Notes under the pieces: generated by a model | Database searches by the model: none | The model's input: the letters and a program-made list of their open reading frames with translations, nothing else | Told to the model about the DNA's origin: nothing | In this document: positions 54,875-63,038 of the stretch, one piece after another | Numbering within the stretch: position 1 is the stretch's first letter | How the letters are laid out: each line of letters starts with the position of its first letter | Assembly: GCF_002029235.1 (NCBI RefSeq) | Contig: NZ_MZGV01000015.1 | Coordinates: 1 to 64,000 of the forward strand | Source of the DNA: Clostridium oryzae | GTDB lineage: Bacteria > Bacillota > Clostridia > Clostridiales > Clostridiaceae | Length of the DNA: 64,000 nucleotides | Direction: 5' to 3' | Program-made: the position numbers and the translations under genes

Positions 54875-54934
54875 CCTTTCATTGTATATTAATTAAATGA
54901 TTTGGTTTCACCAAAAGGTGATTACCAAATAAAA

Positions 54935-55200
54935 AAACTCGTCTCTTTTCATAATAATGAAAAGGGACGAGAGTACATTCCCGTGGTTCCACCCAAATTT
55001 ACTTATTTACATAATAGCAAATAAACCTTTTGGTCCAAATAATATTTGAACATAAAAATCCTAACGGTATTTTACCGGACTGTATTAGAGTCACTCAGAG
55101 GTAGTCTTCAAATGTAACCAGTTAAAGAATATTTACAGCCGCGATACTCTCTCTCTTGTAACCAGAAACAATCTACTCTTCTCTTCATAGTGTTAACAAT
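54935..55200 (-). promoter_or_regulatory. T-box leader, threonine-type, upstream of thrS
   Basis: On the minus strand GGGTGGAACCACGGG is the T-box sequence, followed by a terminator with CTCGTCCCTTTT pairing with AAAAGGGACGAG (about 54937-54975). Stem I contains GAAG-ACT-ACCTCTGAG, so the specifier should be ACT (55103-55105), threonine. Uncharged tRNA-Thr would allow read-through into thrS. Confidence 0.93.
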
Positions 55201-55253
55201 GTTAGATTATAGAAATATTATAGCATAAAAAGTGTAAATGTAAATAGGAACTA

Positions 55254-56597
55254 TTAGCTTTCGATAAAGTGACCATATATAGCTTGTATAGCTTTCTCGA
55301 AATCATCTGTCTCTATACCTACAATAATATTTATTTCAGAAGATCCTTGATTTATCATTCTTATGTTTATTTTCTGTTCTGCTAATGCAGCAAATACTTT
55401 AGCCGCAATACCTTTCGCTCTTGACATACCACGTCCAACTGTTGCAATAAGTGCCATGTTTGGATAAACTTCAAGAGAGTCAGGTTTACACTGTCTATTT
55501 ATTTCGTCAAGTACATCTTCAAGTTTATCATTTATTTTCTTATCTTCAATGACAAGAGAAACGCTGTCTATACCTGAAGGCATACATTCAAATGGGATGC
55601 CATTGCTTTCAAGGATAGAAAGGAGTTTTCTGCAAAATCCTAATTCAGCATTCATAAGATTTTTTTCTACTGCAATTACTGTAAAATCCTTTTTCCCAGC
55701 TATACCTGTAATAGCAGAAGCTTTAACAACATATTTGTGCTCATCAACAATTAATGTTCCCTTATCTTCAGGTGCGTTTGTATTCTTTATATTTATTGGT
55801 ATTCCAGCTTCTCTTACTGGAAAAACAGAATCTTCATGGAGTACAGTAGCACCCATATATGATAATTCTCTAAGTTCTCTGTACGTAATTACATCTATAG
55901 GCTTCACGTTATTAACTATTCTCGGATCGGCCATCATAAAACCAGATACATCTGTCCAGTTTTCATACATCACAGAGCCTGTACTTCTTGCGATTATAGC
56001 TCCAGTTACATCAGAACCGCCTCGTGAAAAAGTTTTTATATTTCCATTTGGAAGAGCTCCATAGAATCCCGGTATCACAGCTTTTTCAACATCGTTTAGC
56101 TTGTCCTTAATAGCTTTATCAGTACCTTCAGAATCAAAGCTTCCGTATTTAGTGAAATGAATAAGTTCTTTAGCATCCACAAATTCATAACCTAATAATT
56201 TTGATAATATTATTCCATTCAGATATTCACCTCTGCTAGCTGTAAAATCTGCTGAAGTACCTGCCTCAATATTCTTTTTCACTTCAGATAAATGAAAATC
56301 TATGTCTAAATCATGCATATAAGGAAATTTAAGTGAAAGACTTGCAACTATCTCCTTATATCGCGCAGATATTATATCAAAAACGTCATTAAAAGGAATC
56401 CCTTGCTCTACATGAGCATTACAAAGATAGAGCAGATCCGTTATCTTATAATCCGATGCAAATCTTTTACCAGGAGCTGAAGGTATTATATATCTTCTAT
56501 TACTATCAGCTTCTACAATATTTTTTACTTTTTCAAACTGACCCGCATCGGCAAGAGAACTTCCTCCAAACTTAGCAGTTACAGCAGCTTCAAACAT
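55254..56597 (-). CDS. lysC: Aspartate kinase
   Basis: 447 residues. The N-terminal kinase domain has KFGGSSLADAGQFEKV and SRGGSDVTGAIIARS; the C-terminal pair of ACT domains (AVEKNLMNAELGFC, ATVGRGMSRAKG) senses amino acids. It makes aspartyl phosphate for lysine, threonine and methionine. It belongs to the monofunctional clostridial type. It has its own promoter and 5' hairpin and is separated from asd by a repeat, so it is probably a single gene. Confidence 0.93.
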   Translation of the reverse strand: MFEAAVTAKFGGSSLADAGQFEKVKNIVEADSNRRYIIPSAPGKRFASDYKITDLLYLCNAHVEQGIPFNDVFDIISARYKEIVASLSLKFPYMHDLDIDFHLSEVKKNIEAGTSADFTASRGEYLNGIILSKLLGYEFVDAKELIHFTKYGSFDSEGTDKAIKDKLNDVEKAVIPGFYGALPNGNIKTFSRGGSDVTGAIIARSTGSVMYENWTDVSGFMMADPRIVNNVKPIDVITYRELRELSYMGATVLHEDSVFPVREAGIPINIKNTNAPEDKGTLIVDEHKYVVKASAITGIAGKKDFTVIAVEKNLMNAELGFCRKLLSILESNGIPFECMPSGIDSVSLVIEDKKINDKLEDVLDEINRQCKPDSLEVYPNMALIATVGRGMSRAKGIAAKVFAALAEQKINIRMINQGSSEINIIVGIETDDFEKAIQAIYGHFIES

Positions 56598-56682
56598 TAT
56601 TAATAGCCCCCTTAAAATAATATATATAAATTTATAATTCCTTTTTATATTTTTTTATAGTAAAACAGTTTTATTTGTCGAT

Positions 56683-56789
56683 TTATACTTGTCAAAAGAT
56701 TGCTGCAGCACTCGATTTTTTGACAAGTATAAGTTAAATTCCTGTAATGTTTACCTATATATAATATCAATTTATGTATAACTATACAA
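56683..56789 (-). promoter_or_regulatory. lysC promoter with perfect 15-bp hairpin near the transcript start
   Basis: On the minus strand: -35 TTGTAT (56784-56789), 17-bp spacer, -10 TATTAT (56761-56766). About 20 nt after the expected start, TTATACTTGTCAAAA (56718-56732) pairs perfectly with 56683-56697; the loop contains the palindrome TGCTGCAGCA. The sequence does not resemble a lysine riboswitch. Confidence 0.6.
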
Positions 56790-56797
56790 GCATAATA

Positions 56798-56913
56798 ATT
56801 ACCAATTAGGAATTATAAATTAGGAATGAAGGAAAAAATTCAGTTGTACTGAATTTTTATCGTATATCTATAGTATTATGATAATCTTCATTCCTTATTT
56901 TCAATTGTTAATT
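56798..56913. repeat. Palindromic repeat of the AAATTCAGC family
   Basis: AATTACCAATTAGG, then ATTAGGAATGAAG pair with CTTCATTCCTTATTT, then AATTGTTAATT, around a core AAAAATTCAGT-TGT-ACTGAATTTTT (56833-56858). It lies between asd and the lysC promoter and can end the asd transcript. Confidence 0.7.
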
Positions 56914-56972
56914 AAAAACAATGAACCCTCCCCAGTAGGAAAAGGTTCATCCAAATCAGATACTATCAAAAA

Positions 56973-58061
56973 TTACTCTCTAGCTGTAAGATATCCTTCA
57001 GCTTTAAGAAGTTCAGCAGTAAGTACAGCTCCGCCAGCTGCTCCTCTTAATGTATTATGAGACAGACATACAAATTTATAGTCATACACAGGATCTTCTC
57101 TTAATCTTCCTATGCTAATACCCATTCCATTTTCATAATCTCTATCAAGACCAGTTTGAGGCCTGTTTTCTTCTTCCATATACCTTAAAAATTGCTTTGG
57201 AGCACTAGGAAGCTTTAACTCTTGAGGTCTGCCTGAATAATCAGCCCAAGCTTTTAATATTTCTTCCTTTGAAGGTTTTTTAGTGAACTTTACAAAAACT
57301 GAAGCTAGGTGACCATCTGCCACAGGAACCCTTATACACTGAGTAGTTATTACTGGAGTAGTGGCAGGTATTATCTTATTATCTTCAATTTTACCCCATA
57401 CTTTCAAAGGCTCTTTTTCACTTTTTTCTTCTTCGCCGCCAATAAAAGGTATAACATTATCGATTATTTCCGGCCAATCTTTAAAAGTTTTACCTGCTCC
57501 TGAAATTGCTTGGTAAGTAGAAACTACAACTGTCTCTATACCAAACTTTTTAAGTGCGTTAAGTGCAGGAACATAGCTTTGAATAGAGCAGTTTGGTTTA
57601 ACGGCTATAAAGCCTCTCTTAGTTCCTAGACGTTTCTTTTGAGCGTCTATTATTTTAAAGTGATCATTGTTTATTTCTGGGATGACCATAGGTATATCTT
57701 CAACCATTCTATTAGCAGAATTATTTGATATAACTGGTATTTCTGCTTTGGCATATTTTTCTTCCAGTGTTTTTATCTCATCTTTTGGCATATTTACTGC
57801 GCAAAATACAAAATCTACTTCTTTTTTTATCTCATCTATTTCATATATATCTTTTACAATTATTTTTTTAACTGACTCTGGCATTTCGTTGGTTAACTTC
57901 CAATGATCACCAACAGCCTCCTCGTAAGTTTTTCCAGCAGACCTGCTGCTTGCAGCAATGGCTACAACTTTGAAATATGGATGGTTTTCTAGAATAGAAA
58001 CAAACCTTTGCCCAACGAAGCCTGTTCCACCAAGTACCCCCACCCTTAGTTTCTTATCCAT
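56973..58061 (-). CDS. asd: Aspartate-semialdehyde dehydrogenase
   Basis: 362 residues. NADP-binding LGGTGFVGQRFVSIL, catalytic cysteine in PNCSIQSYVPALNAL, and the late HNTLRGAAGG. Sequence features and length match the archaeal/fungal-like Asd branch used by many clostridia. It reduces aspartyl phosphate to the semialdehyde that dapA uses. ATG 58061 follows GAGGTAG. Separate transcription unit from lysC. Confidence 0.94.
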   Translation of the reverse strand: MDKKLRVGVLGGTGFVGQRFVSILENHPYFKVVAIAASSRSAGKTYEEAVGDHWKLTNEMPESVKKIIVKDIYEIDEIKKEVDFVFCAVNMPKDEIKTLEEKYAKAEIPVISNNSANRMVEDIPMVIPEINNDHFKIIDAQKKRLGTKRGFIAVKPNCSIQSYVPALNALKKFGIETVVVSTYQAISGAGKTFKDWPEIIDNVIPFIGGEEEKSEKEPLKVWGKIEDNKIIPATTPVITTQCIRVPVADGHLASVFVKFTKKPSKEEILKAWADYSGRPQELKLPSAPKQFLRYMEEENRPQTGLDRDYENGMGISIGRLREDPVYDYKFVCLSHNTLRGAAGGAVLTAELLKAEGYLTARE

Positions 58062-58318
58062 ACTTCTACCTCGCTTTCTATTTTTTAATAAACATTATAC
58101 TATCTATAGTATTCTAAAACAACTTTTATTTGAATTATTTTTGGCAATAAATTATAATTATGAGGTTAAGAATTTACATAATTGTATTTTAAAATGTATA
58201 TTTATTAATAAAATAGCGAAATTATAACGTTTTATGCACATATATTTATATAATTATTAATTATACAATTATTAATAAGAACTTTTGGCTAAGTATGGTT
58301 TAGGGAGTGGAGAATTAT

Positions 58319-59245
58319 ATGAGAATTGCAGTATTAATACCCTGCTATAATGAAGAAATAACAATAGGCAAAGTGGTAACAGATTTTAAAAGAGAGTTAC
58401 CTGAAGCTGATATATATGTATATGATAATAATTCCAGTGACTATACATATAAAATAGCTGCGGAAGCGGGGGCAATTGTAACAAAAGAGTACAGACAAGG
58501 CAAGGGTAATGTTGTACGTTCTATGTTCAGAAATATTGACGCTGACTACTATGTTATGGTTGATGGAGATGATACATATCCAGCGGAATTTGTACATAAA
58601 CTTCTACGTCCAATTATAGACAAAGAAGCCGATATGGTTATAGGTGACAGATTATCTAATGGCAGTTATAAATGTGAAAATAAAAGAGCTTTTCACAATG
58701 CAGGTAACAATCTGGTAAGATATATGATTAACAAGTTATTCAAAAGCAACATTTGTGACATAATGACTGGATATAGGGCATTTAATAGAGAGTTTGTAAA
58801 ATCTATGCCTATACTAAGTGCAGGATTTGAAATTGAAACTGAAATGAGCATACATGCGTTGGATAAGAAATTTCTTATAAAGGAGCTCCCTATAGAATAC
58901 AGAGACAGACCTGTTGGGAGCTTTTCGAAATTAAACACATTTAATGATGGAATAAAAGTATTAAAAACTATCTTTCACTTATTTAAGGATTATAAGCCTC
59001 TTATTTTTTTCCTTACATTCTCGTTCATTTTATTTATAATGGGATTACTCACAGGATTACCTGTTATTATTGAATTTGTTAAAACAAGATACATAAGCAA
59101 AGTACCTTCTGCAATACTGGCGGTAGGCTTCATAGTACTTTCAATGCTTTCACTGGTAGGCGGACTCATATTAGACACAGTAGTAAATCAAAATAGAAGG
59201 ATCTATGAATTATATTTAAATATGTTAAGTGATAGAGCAAAGTAG
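58319..59245 (+). CDS. Family 2 glycosyltransferase (DPM1-like) with C-terminal membrane helices
   Basis: 308 residues from ATG 58319, preceded by GGGAGTGGAG; the frame opens at a GTG 12 bp earlier. GT2 catalytic part: VLIPCYNEEITIGKVV, VYDNNSSDYT, VDGDDTYPAEFV, and MTGYRAFNREFVK. Two C-terminal membrane helices follow. Enzymes of this type load a sugar onto undecaprenyl phosphate. A convergent GT39-type membrane transferase next to it would be a fitting user of that lipid-linked sugar. Confidence 0.87.
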   Translation: MRIAVLIPCYNEEITIGKVVTDFKRELPEADIYVYDNNSSDYTYKIAAEAGAIVTKEYRQGKGNVVRSMFRNIDADYYVMVDGDDTYPAEFVHKLLRPIIDKEADMVIGDRLSNGSYKCENKRAFHNAGNNLVRYMINKLFKSNICDIMTGYRAFNREFVKSMPILSAGFEIETEMSIHALDKKFLIKELPIEYRDRPVGSFSKLNTFNDGIKVLKTIFHLFKDYKPLIFFLTFSFILFIMGLLTGLPVIIEFVKTRYISKVPSAILAVGFIVLSMLSLVGGLILDTVVNQNRRIYELYLNMLSDRAK

Positions 59246-59283
59246 AAACTCTATAGTCAATATATTATAAAAAGAAGTAGGTT

Positions 59284-59343
59284 AAAGGGATGAGTGAGAC
59301 CGTAGGAGGCATTTTTCAGCCAACGGAGGTCACTCATCCCTTT
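59284..59343. repeat. Dispersed hairpin repeat, copy with different arms
   Basis: AAAGGGATGAGTGA (59284-59297) pairs perfectly with TCACTCATCCCTTT (59330-59343), around GTAGGAGGCATTTTTCAGCC and AACGG. The core is the same as at 13.1 and 38.8 kb but the arms are unrelated in sequence, so pairing has been kept while sequence changed. It separates two convergent glycosyltransferase genes. Confidence 0.8.
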
Positions 59344-59424
59344 ATTTAGTCTCTAGGAATTTTACATAAAATTTGTGTTACAAGTGCTTAATGAACGGAT
59401 CAATCTCCGTAGTGCCACAACATT

Positions 59425-60720
59425 TCATTTTTTATTAATTGTTGCAATTATCTTTTTCGTTAATCCATATTTATCACATAGGTTCAGCAGTGCATATGCA
59501 GAAAACATAAGCACGTAAGGCATGGCTGGATAAAAGTATCTTCCCATTGTAAAAAAAGGTAGATAGACAGCAATAAAATACAGTATGACAGCTGCGGGCA
59601 TATATGCTAATTTGTTTTTGTTTTTGTCTTTGAAAAATTTCCATAGACCAACTGCTGCAAGTATCAACATAATAGCATGATATAAAGCTGCTTCTACAAA
59701 TGACACACCCAATATTTGAGCCCAATAGAACGGATAATTCAAATGCCACCAGGTTTTACCCAGGGTGTACCATAATATAAATTGTAAAGGATGCTTAGGA
59801 AAAAGATTTTTCATTCTATACTTAGAAATTTCAATTTCAACTTTGTTTTGCTGCAGTTCAGAATTATGTTTATAGCTGTAAACAAATTGTTTGTAATTTA
59901 AACCATCTGTTTCTCTTGAGCTCTGATCATAGTTTATGTAAGTTCCCTGAAGCATAGGATTGCCTGTAGCCATGGTAAATGGAATAAATCTGTGAAAAAT
60001 CTTGTAATTTCTTATCCACCACGGACTTAAAACAGCAGAAAAAACTAAAATCGTGACCAAAGTGTATTTCACACCATCTGTAAACTTTATCTTTTTTATG
60101 AACCACATAATCAAAATGACAATAGGGTACATAGCAATCGTCGGTCTGAAAAGTGCAGCAAGCCCCCAAAATAATCCTCCCAATATGTAATGCTTTAATT
60201 TCCCGCTTTCCAAAGCTTCCATCGAAAAGAGAATTAATAGCATAACAAAAAATTTAAAGAAAGATTCAGTGAGAATAAGGTTTGGAATCCAAATTTCTGC
60301 AATACAGAACGTGTCTAATATTACCGCAGTAATAGCAACTTTACTGTTAAAAAATTTTCTGCCGATTAAAAACATAAAGAATAAAGAGCAGCTTTGAAGT
60401 ACTGCTTGAATCACTCTAAGCGCAGTAATCCCGCCAAATTCATTAAATATTTTCATCAAAAAAGCTAATGTATAAGGTAATCCAGGCATCATAAACACTG
60501 TTGGACTCGGAGGCTTATGGTATGTATAGATTCCGGTTTGACAAAGAATCCATGCACTTCTGATAAATTTGACATCATCATTATTAGGTTTATAAAAGTT
60601 ACCCATAAGTGTAGAGTTTCCATAATAAAAAATAGAGATAAGCGTTAAAATAAACATTGAGAAGCAACAAACTATGAGCAAAATTTTGATTACCTTGCTT
60701 TCTTCTTTTATAGAAAACAT
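59425..60720 (-). CDS. GT39/PMT-type membrane glycosyltransferase
   Basis: 431 residues with about ten membrane helices. The first loop after helix 1 contains DDVKFIRSAW, the acidic pair typical of PMT_2/ArnT-like enzymes, and MMPGLPYTLAFLMKIF follows. Such enzymes transfer sugars from polyprenyl phosphates on the outer face of the membrane. The acceptor is unknown. ATG 60720 has a GGCGGTG site. Confidence 0.82.
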   Translation of the reverse strand: MFSIKEESKVIKILLIVCCFSMFILTLISIFYYGNSTLMGNFYKPNNDDVKFIRSAWILCQTGIYTYHKPPSPTVFMMPGLPYTLAFLMKIFNEFGGITALRVIQAVLQSCSLFFMFLIGRKFFNSKVAITAVILDTFCIAEIWIPNLILTESFFKFFVMLLILFSMEALESGKLKHYILGGLFWGLAALFRPTIAMYPIVILIMWFIKKIKFTDGVKYTLVTILVFSAVLSPWWIRNYKIFHRFIPFTMATGNPMLQGTYINYDQSSRETDGLNYKQFVYSYKHNSELQQNKVEIEISKYRMKNLFPKHPLQFILWYTLGKTWWHLNYPFYWAQILGVSFVEAALYHAIMLILAAVGLWKFFKDKNKNKLAYMPAAVILYFIAVYLPFFTMGRYFYPAMPYVLMFSAYALLNLCDKYGLTKKIIATINKK

Positions 60721-60861
60721 TGCATCACCGCCATTTTTAAATTATAAAGTCTATTGTATTCTATCATAAGAGTTATAGCAATTCAATTATGTAAAATATT
60801 TGTAATTTTTCTACTAGTTTTATATAATCAAATAAGCATAACAATATTAAGGAGGTAGCAA

Positions 60862-61566
60862 ATGTTAAATTTCATTGGAACGGGCAGCGCTTTTAATACA
60901 AAACTAGGAAATAACAGTGCATATATAAAAAATAGCAACAGCATACTGCTAATAGATTGCGGAGGAACTGTTTTTCAAAATGTTCAACAGCTTGATTTAC
61001 TGAACGGAATAAAAAATATATATATAATTATTACACATACACATCCGGACCATGTAGGAAGTCTTGGTGATATAATTTTTTATACATATTACATGTTAAA
61101 AAGTAAAGTAAAGTTATATTTTCCCGAAGCGGCTCATATAAAAAGCTTTTTTAGTAACATAGGAGTTAAAGACGAGATGTACCAATTATATAGTTCAGCA
61201 AATGCAATTATTGAGGATAGTTCATTAGGAAAAATCACTTTGCAATTCATGAGTACTGCACATACTGAAACAATGCCATCATATGGTTTTATAATGAATA
61301 TATCAGGGAAAACTATATATTACAGCGGTGATTCAAACAGTGTTGACAGCAGTGTAGTAAAAAAATTCATTGATGGTCAAATTGACTATATATATCAGGA
61401 TACTTGCGCGTTAGATTATCAAGGGAACGGACATTTATATATAGGAAAGCTTTGCAAGCTCATACCTATTCAATATAGAAATAGGGTTTACTGCATGCAC
61501 TTAGATACAGATATGACAGAATCCGACATAATAGAAAATGGCTTTAAAGTCGCTGCAAAAATATAA
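60862..61566 (+). CDS. MBL-fold metallohydrolase (RNase Z-like)
   Basis: 234 residues. LNFIGTGSAFNTKLGNNSAYI and LLIDCGGT open the fold. The metal motif THTHPDHVGS (H-x-H-x-D-H) is intact, followed by H at MSTAHTE, D in YYSGDSN and H in MHLDTDM. Similar to RNase Z or small cyclic phosphodiesterases, but it is shorter than tRNase Z and lacks an obvious exosite arm. Substrate unknown. AAGGAGGTAGC precedes the ATG. Confidence 0.87.
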   Translation: MLNFIGTGSAFNTKLGNNSAYIKNSNSILLIDCGGTVFQNVQQLDLLNGIKNIYIIITHTHPDHVGSLGDIIFYTYYMLKSKVKLYFPEAAHIKSFFSNIGVKDEMYQLYSSANAIIEDSSLGKITLQFMSTAHTETMPSYGFIMNISGKTIYYSGDSNSVDSSVVKKFIDGQIDYIYQDTCALDYQGNGHLYIGKLCKLIPIQYRNRVYCMHLDTDMTESDIIENGFKVAAKI

Positions 61567-61674
61567 AAAATAATTTACAGAAAATACTGTTTTGAAACTT
61601 AGACGCTTCAGTATTATCTAAAGTTTGAAGAGCAAATATAATATAAAGATTAAGAGTTTGGGACATAAAGACTA

Positions 61675-61712
61675 AAAAAGATTACATTTTACGCAGAATG
61701 TAATCTTTTTTA
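61675..61712. terminator. Bidirectional terminator
   Basis: AAAAAAGATTACATT (61675-61689) pairs with AATGTAATCTTTTTT (61698-61712). It follows the MBL gene by about 110 bp. Confidence 0.88.
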
Positions 61713-61867
61713 TTTATGTATAAATTAAAATTAATTTAAATTTAATTAGCATTCTAATTAAACCTTTCAAAATACGATACTATTAAATATATTATTTAAA
61801 TAAACTATAAATATTAAGTAAAATAAATACATATTACATATTGTATTACAATTTTTGTAATGATGAT

Positions 61868-62053
61868 ATGAATTACTTTATTGCTGATGAGATAAGAGAA
61901 GCAAGTATAAAACGAGTGCTATTGCTGTATTTTAAGGCAGCAAATAGCAGAGACTATCTCACTAGAGATTTATTAAGCTTTGCAGTATCAGAAGTTCAGA
62001 GATTTTATCCTGAATACAGATGTGAAGGAACACAAGATGAGTTATATAGATGA
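61868..62053 (+). pseudogene. 5' part of a broken gene
   Basis: 61 residues from ATG 61868 (MNYFIADEIREASIKRVLLL to CEGTQDELYR). It ends 17 bp into another frame that continues in the same style, which looks like a frameshift within one original gene. No good ribosome site is seen. See the next entry for the continuation. Confidence 0.45.
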
Positions 62054-62369
62054 TGGGCTTACGATGTTTTATGACATAAAAAGATGGATAAATGATTATG
62101 AAAAATCAGAGAGAATTATAGATAAAAACGGGAAATGGGCGCTTATAAAAAGAAAAGATATTATCAGAGCCTATCTGCTATATGTAATTAATTTAGCAAA
62201 GCAGCGCTTTAAATATAACTTTAGGTATATCCATATATCTTCACCAGTAAAACAAAAATATAAGTTTTATATGCTCTTTAAGGATATTCTGCCCGACATA
62301 TACATCTTAAACTATTTAACAGCAGCAATTATAAATATTACTGCCGTTAAATTTATCGTTAGATTATAA
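62037..62369 (+). pseudogene. Continuation of the broken gene, possibly Hsp70/actin-like ATPase
   Basis: 110 codons from 62037. DGLTMFYDIKRWINDYEKS, then IIRAYLLYVINLAKQRFK, and HISSPVKQKYKFYMLFKDI resemble the early part of an Hsp70/actin-fold ATPase of clostridia, but the phosphate-binding motifs that should follow are absent. The frame ends in TAA 62367, beside a TTTAAC/GTTAAA hairpin. I take the pair as a frameshifted, truncated pseudogene; the family guess is weak. Confidence 0.4.
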
Positions 62370-62942
62370 TATTCCATTTAACATCTTTGATATAATTATC
62401 CTCATATCTGTATATAAATTAAGCTCCCCATCACAAAGACACCAATTATATATGACTCCTCTAGCTGCTATAAAGAGTATCCTAGTTATCTCTGCTGAAC
62501 TTAACTCTTCTGATATTTCGCCTTGTTTTTGAAAGGTTTCAATAATTTCTTGAAGTATTTGCTGCATAGCACGACCATGCGTAATAAACATTTTATTATC
62601 TGAAGTATATAATTTTTTAACCATATCAATGCCATTTTCAATATTAAACTTGGCATATTCATCAAAGAATTCAATTATCTGTCCCTGACAATCATTTGAT
62701 TTAAGTTTTCCTTTTACCTCATTTAAGAAATAATCGTCACCTTGTTTATATATTTCCTTAAACAAATCAAACTTTGATTTGAAATAGTAGTAATATGTGC
62801 CTACTGAAACTCCAGCGGCCTTTGATATCTGTTCTACTGAGATTTTATCAAAACCATACTTCGTCATAAGCTTTACGCCGCACTTATAAATCTTTTTTTT
62901 AGTAGTTTCTGCCTGCTTTGCTCTATTAGTCATTTTATTCAT
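62364..62942 (-). CDS. TetR/AcrR-family transcriptional regulator
   Basis: 192 residues from ATG 62942, which follows GGGAGAAG; the open frame runs up to 63035 only because it reads through a hairpin repeat. HTH: IYKCGVKLMTKYGFDKISVE, then ISKAAGVSVGTYYYYFKSK. The C-terminal ligand domain is helical. It lies downstream of a 2-enoate-reductase-type flavoenzyme and may sense an enoate or related acid, but that is inference. Confidence 0.88.
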   Translation of the reverse strand: MNKMTNRAKQAETTKKKIYKCGVKLMTKYGFDKISVEQISKAAGVSVGTYYYYFKSKFDLFKEIYKQGDDYFLNEVKGKLKSNDCQGQIIEFFDEYAKFNIENGIDMVKKLYTSDNKMFITHGRAMQQILQEIIETFQKQGEISEELSSAEITRILFIAARGVIYNWCLCDGELNLYTDMRIIISKMLNGIL

Positions 62943-62982
62943 TATTCTTCTCCCGTTACAACAATAATTGGAAATGATATAT

Positions 62983-63031
62983 AGAAAGTGGTTAGAGGAG
63001 GCATTTTCAGCCAACCAGAAATCACTTCCTA
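62983..63031. repeat. Dispersed hairpin repeat, same-strand copy
   Basis: GAAAGTGGTT (62984-62993) pairs with AAATCACTTCC (63018-63028) around AGAGGAGGCATTTTCAGCC. It lies 3' of the flavoenzyme gene and 5' of the TetR gene, so on the minus strand it can end the former. Confidence 0.75.
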
Positions 63032-63038
63032 CCATTTT

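Noticed and set aside
55549-56064. Plus-strand 171-codon frame
   Set aside because: Antisense to lysC, with no ribosome site and no natural protein features.
56598-56797. Lysine riboswitch (L-box) before lysC
   Set aside because: No L-box consensus or multi-stem core found; only a simple perfect hairpin is present.
62943-63035. N-terminal extension of the TetR gene to 63035
   Set aside because: It would read through a dispersed hairpin repeat; ATG 62942 has a proper GGGAGAAG site.
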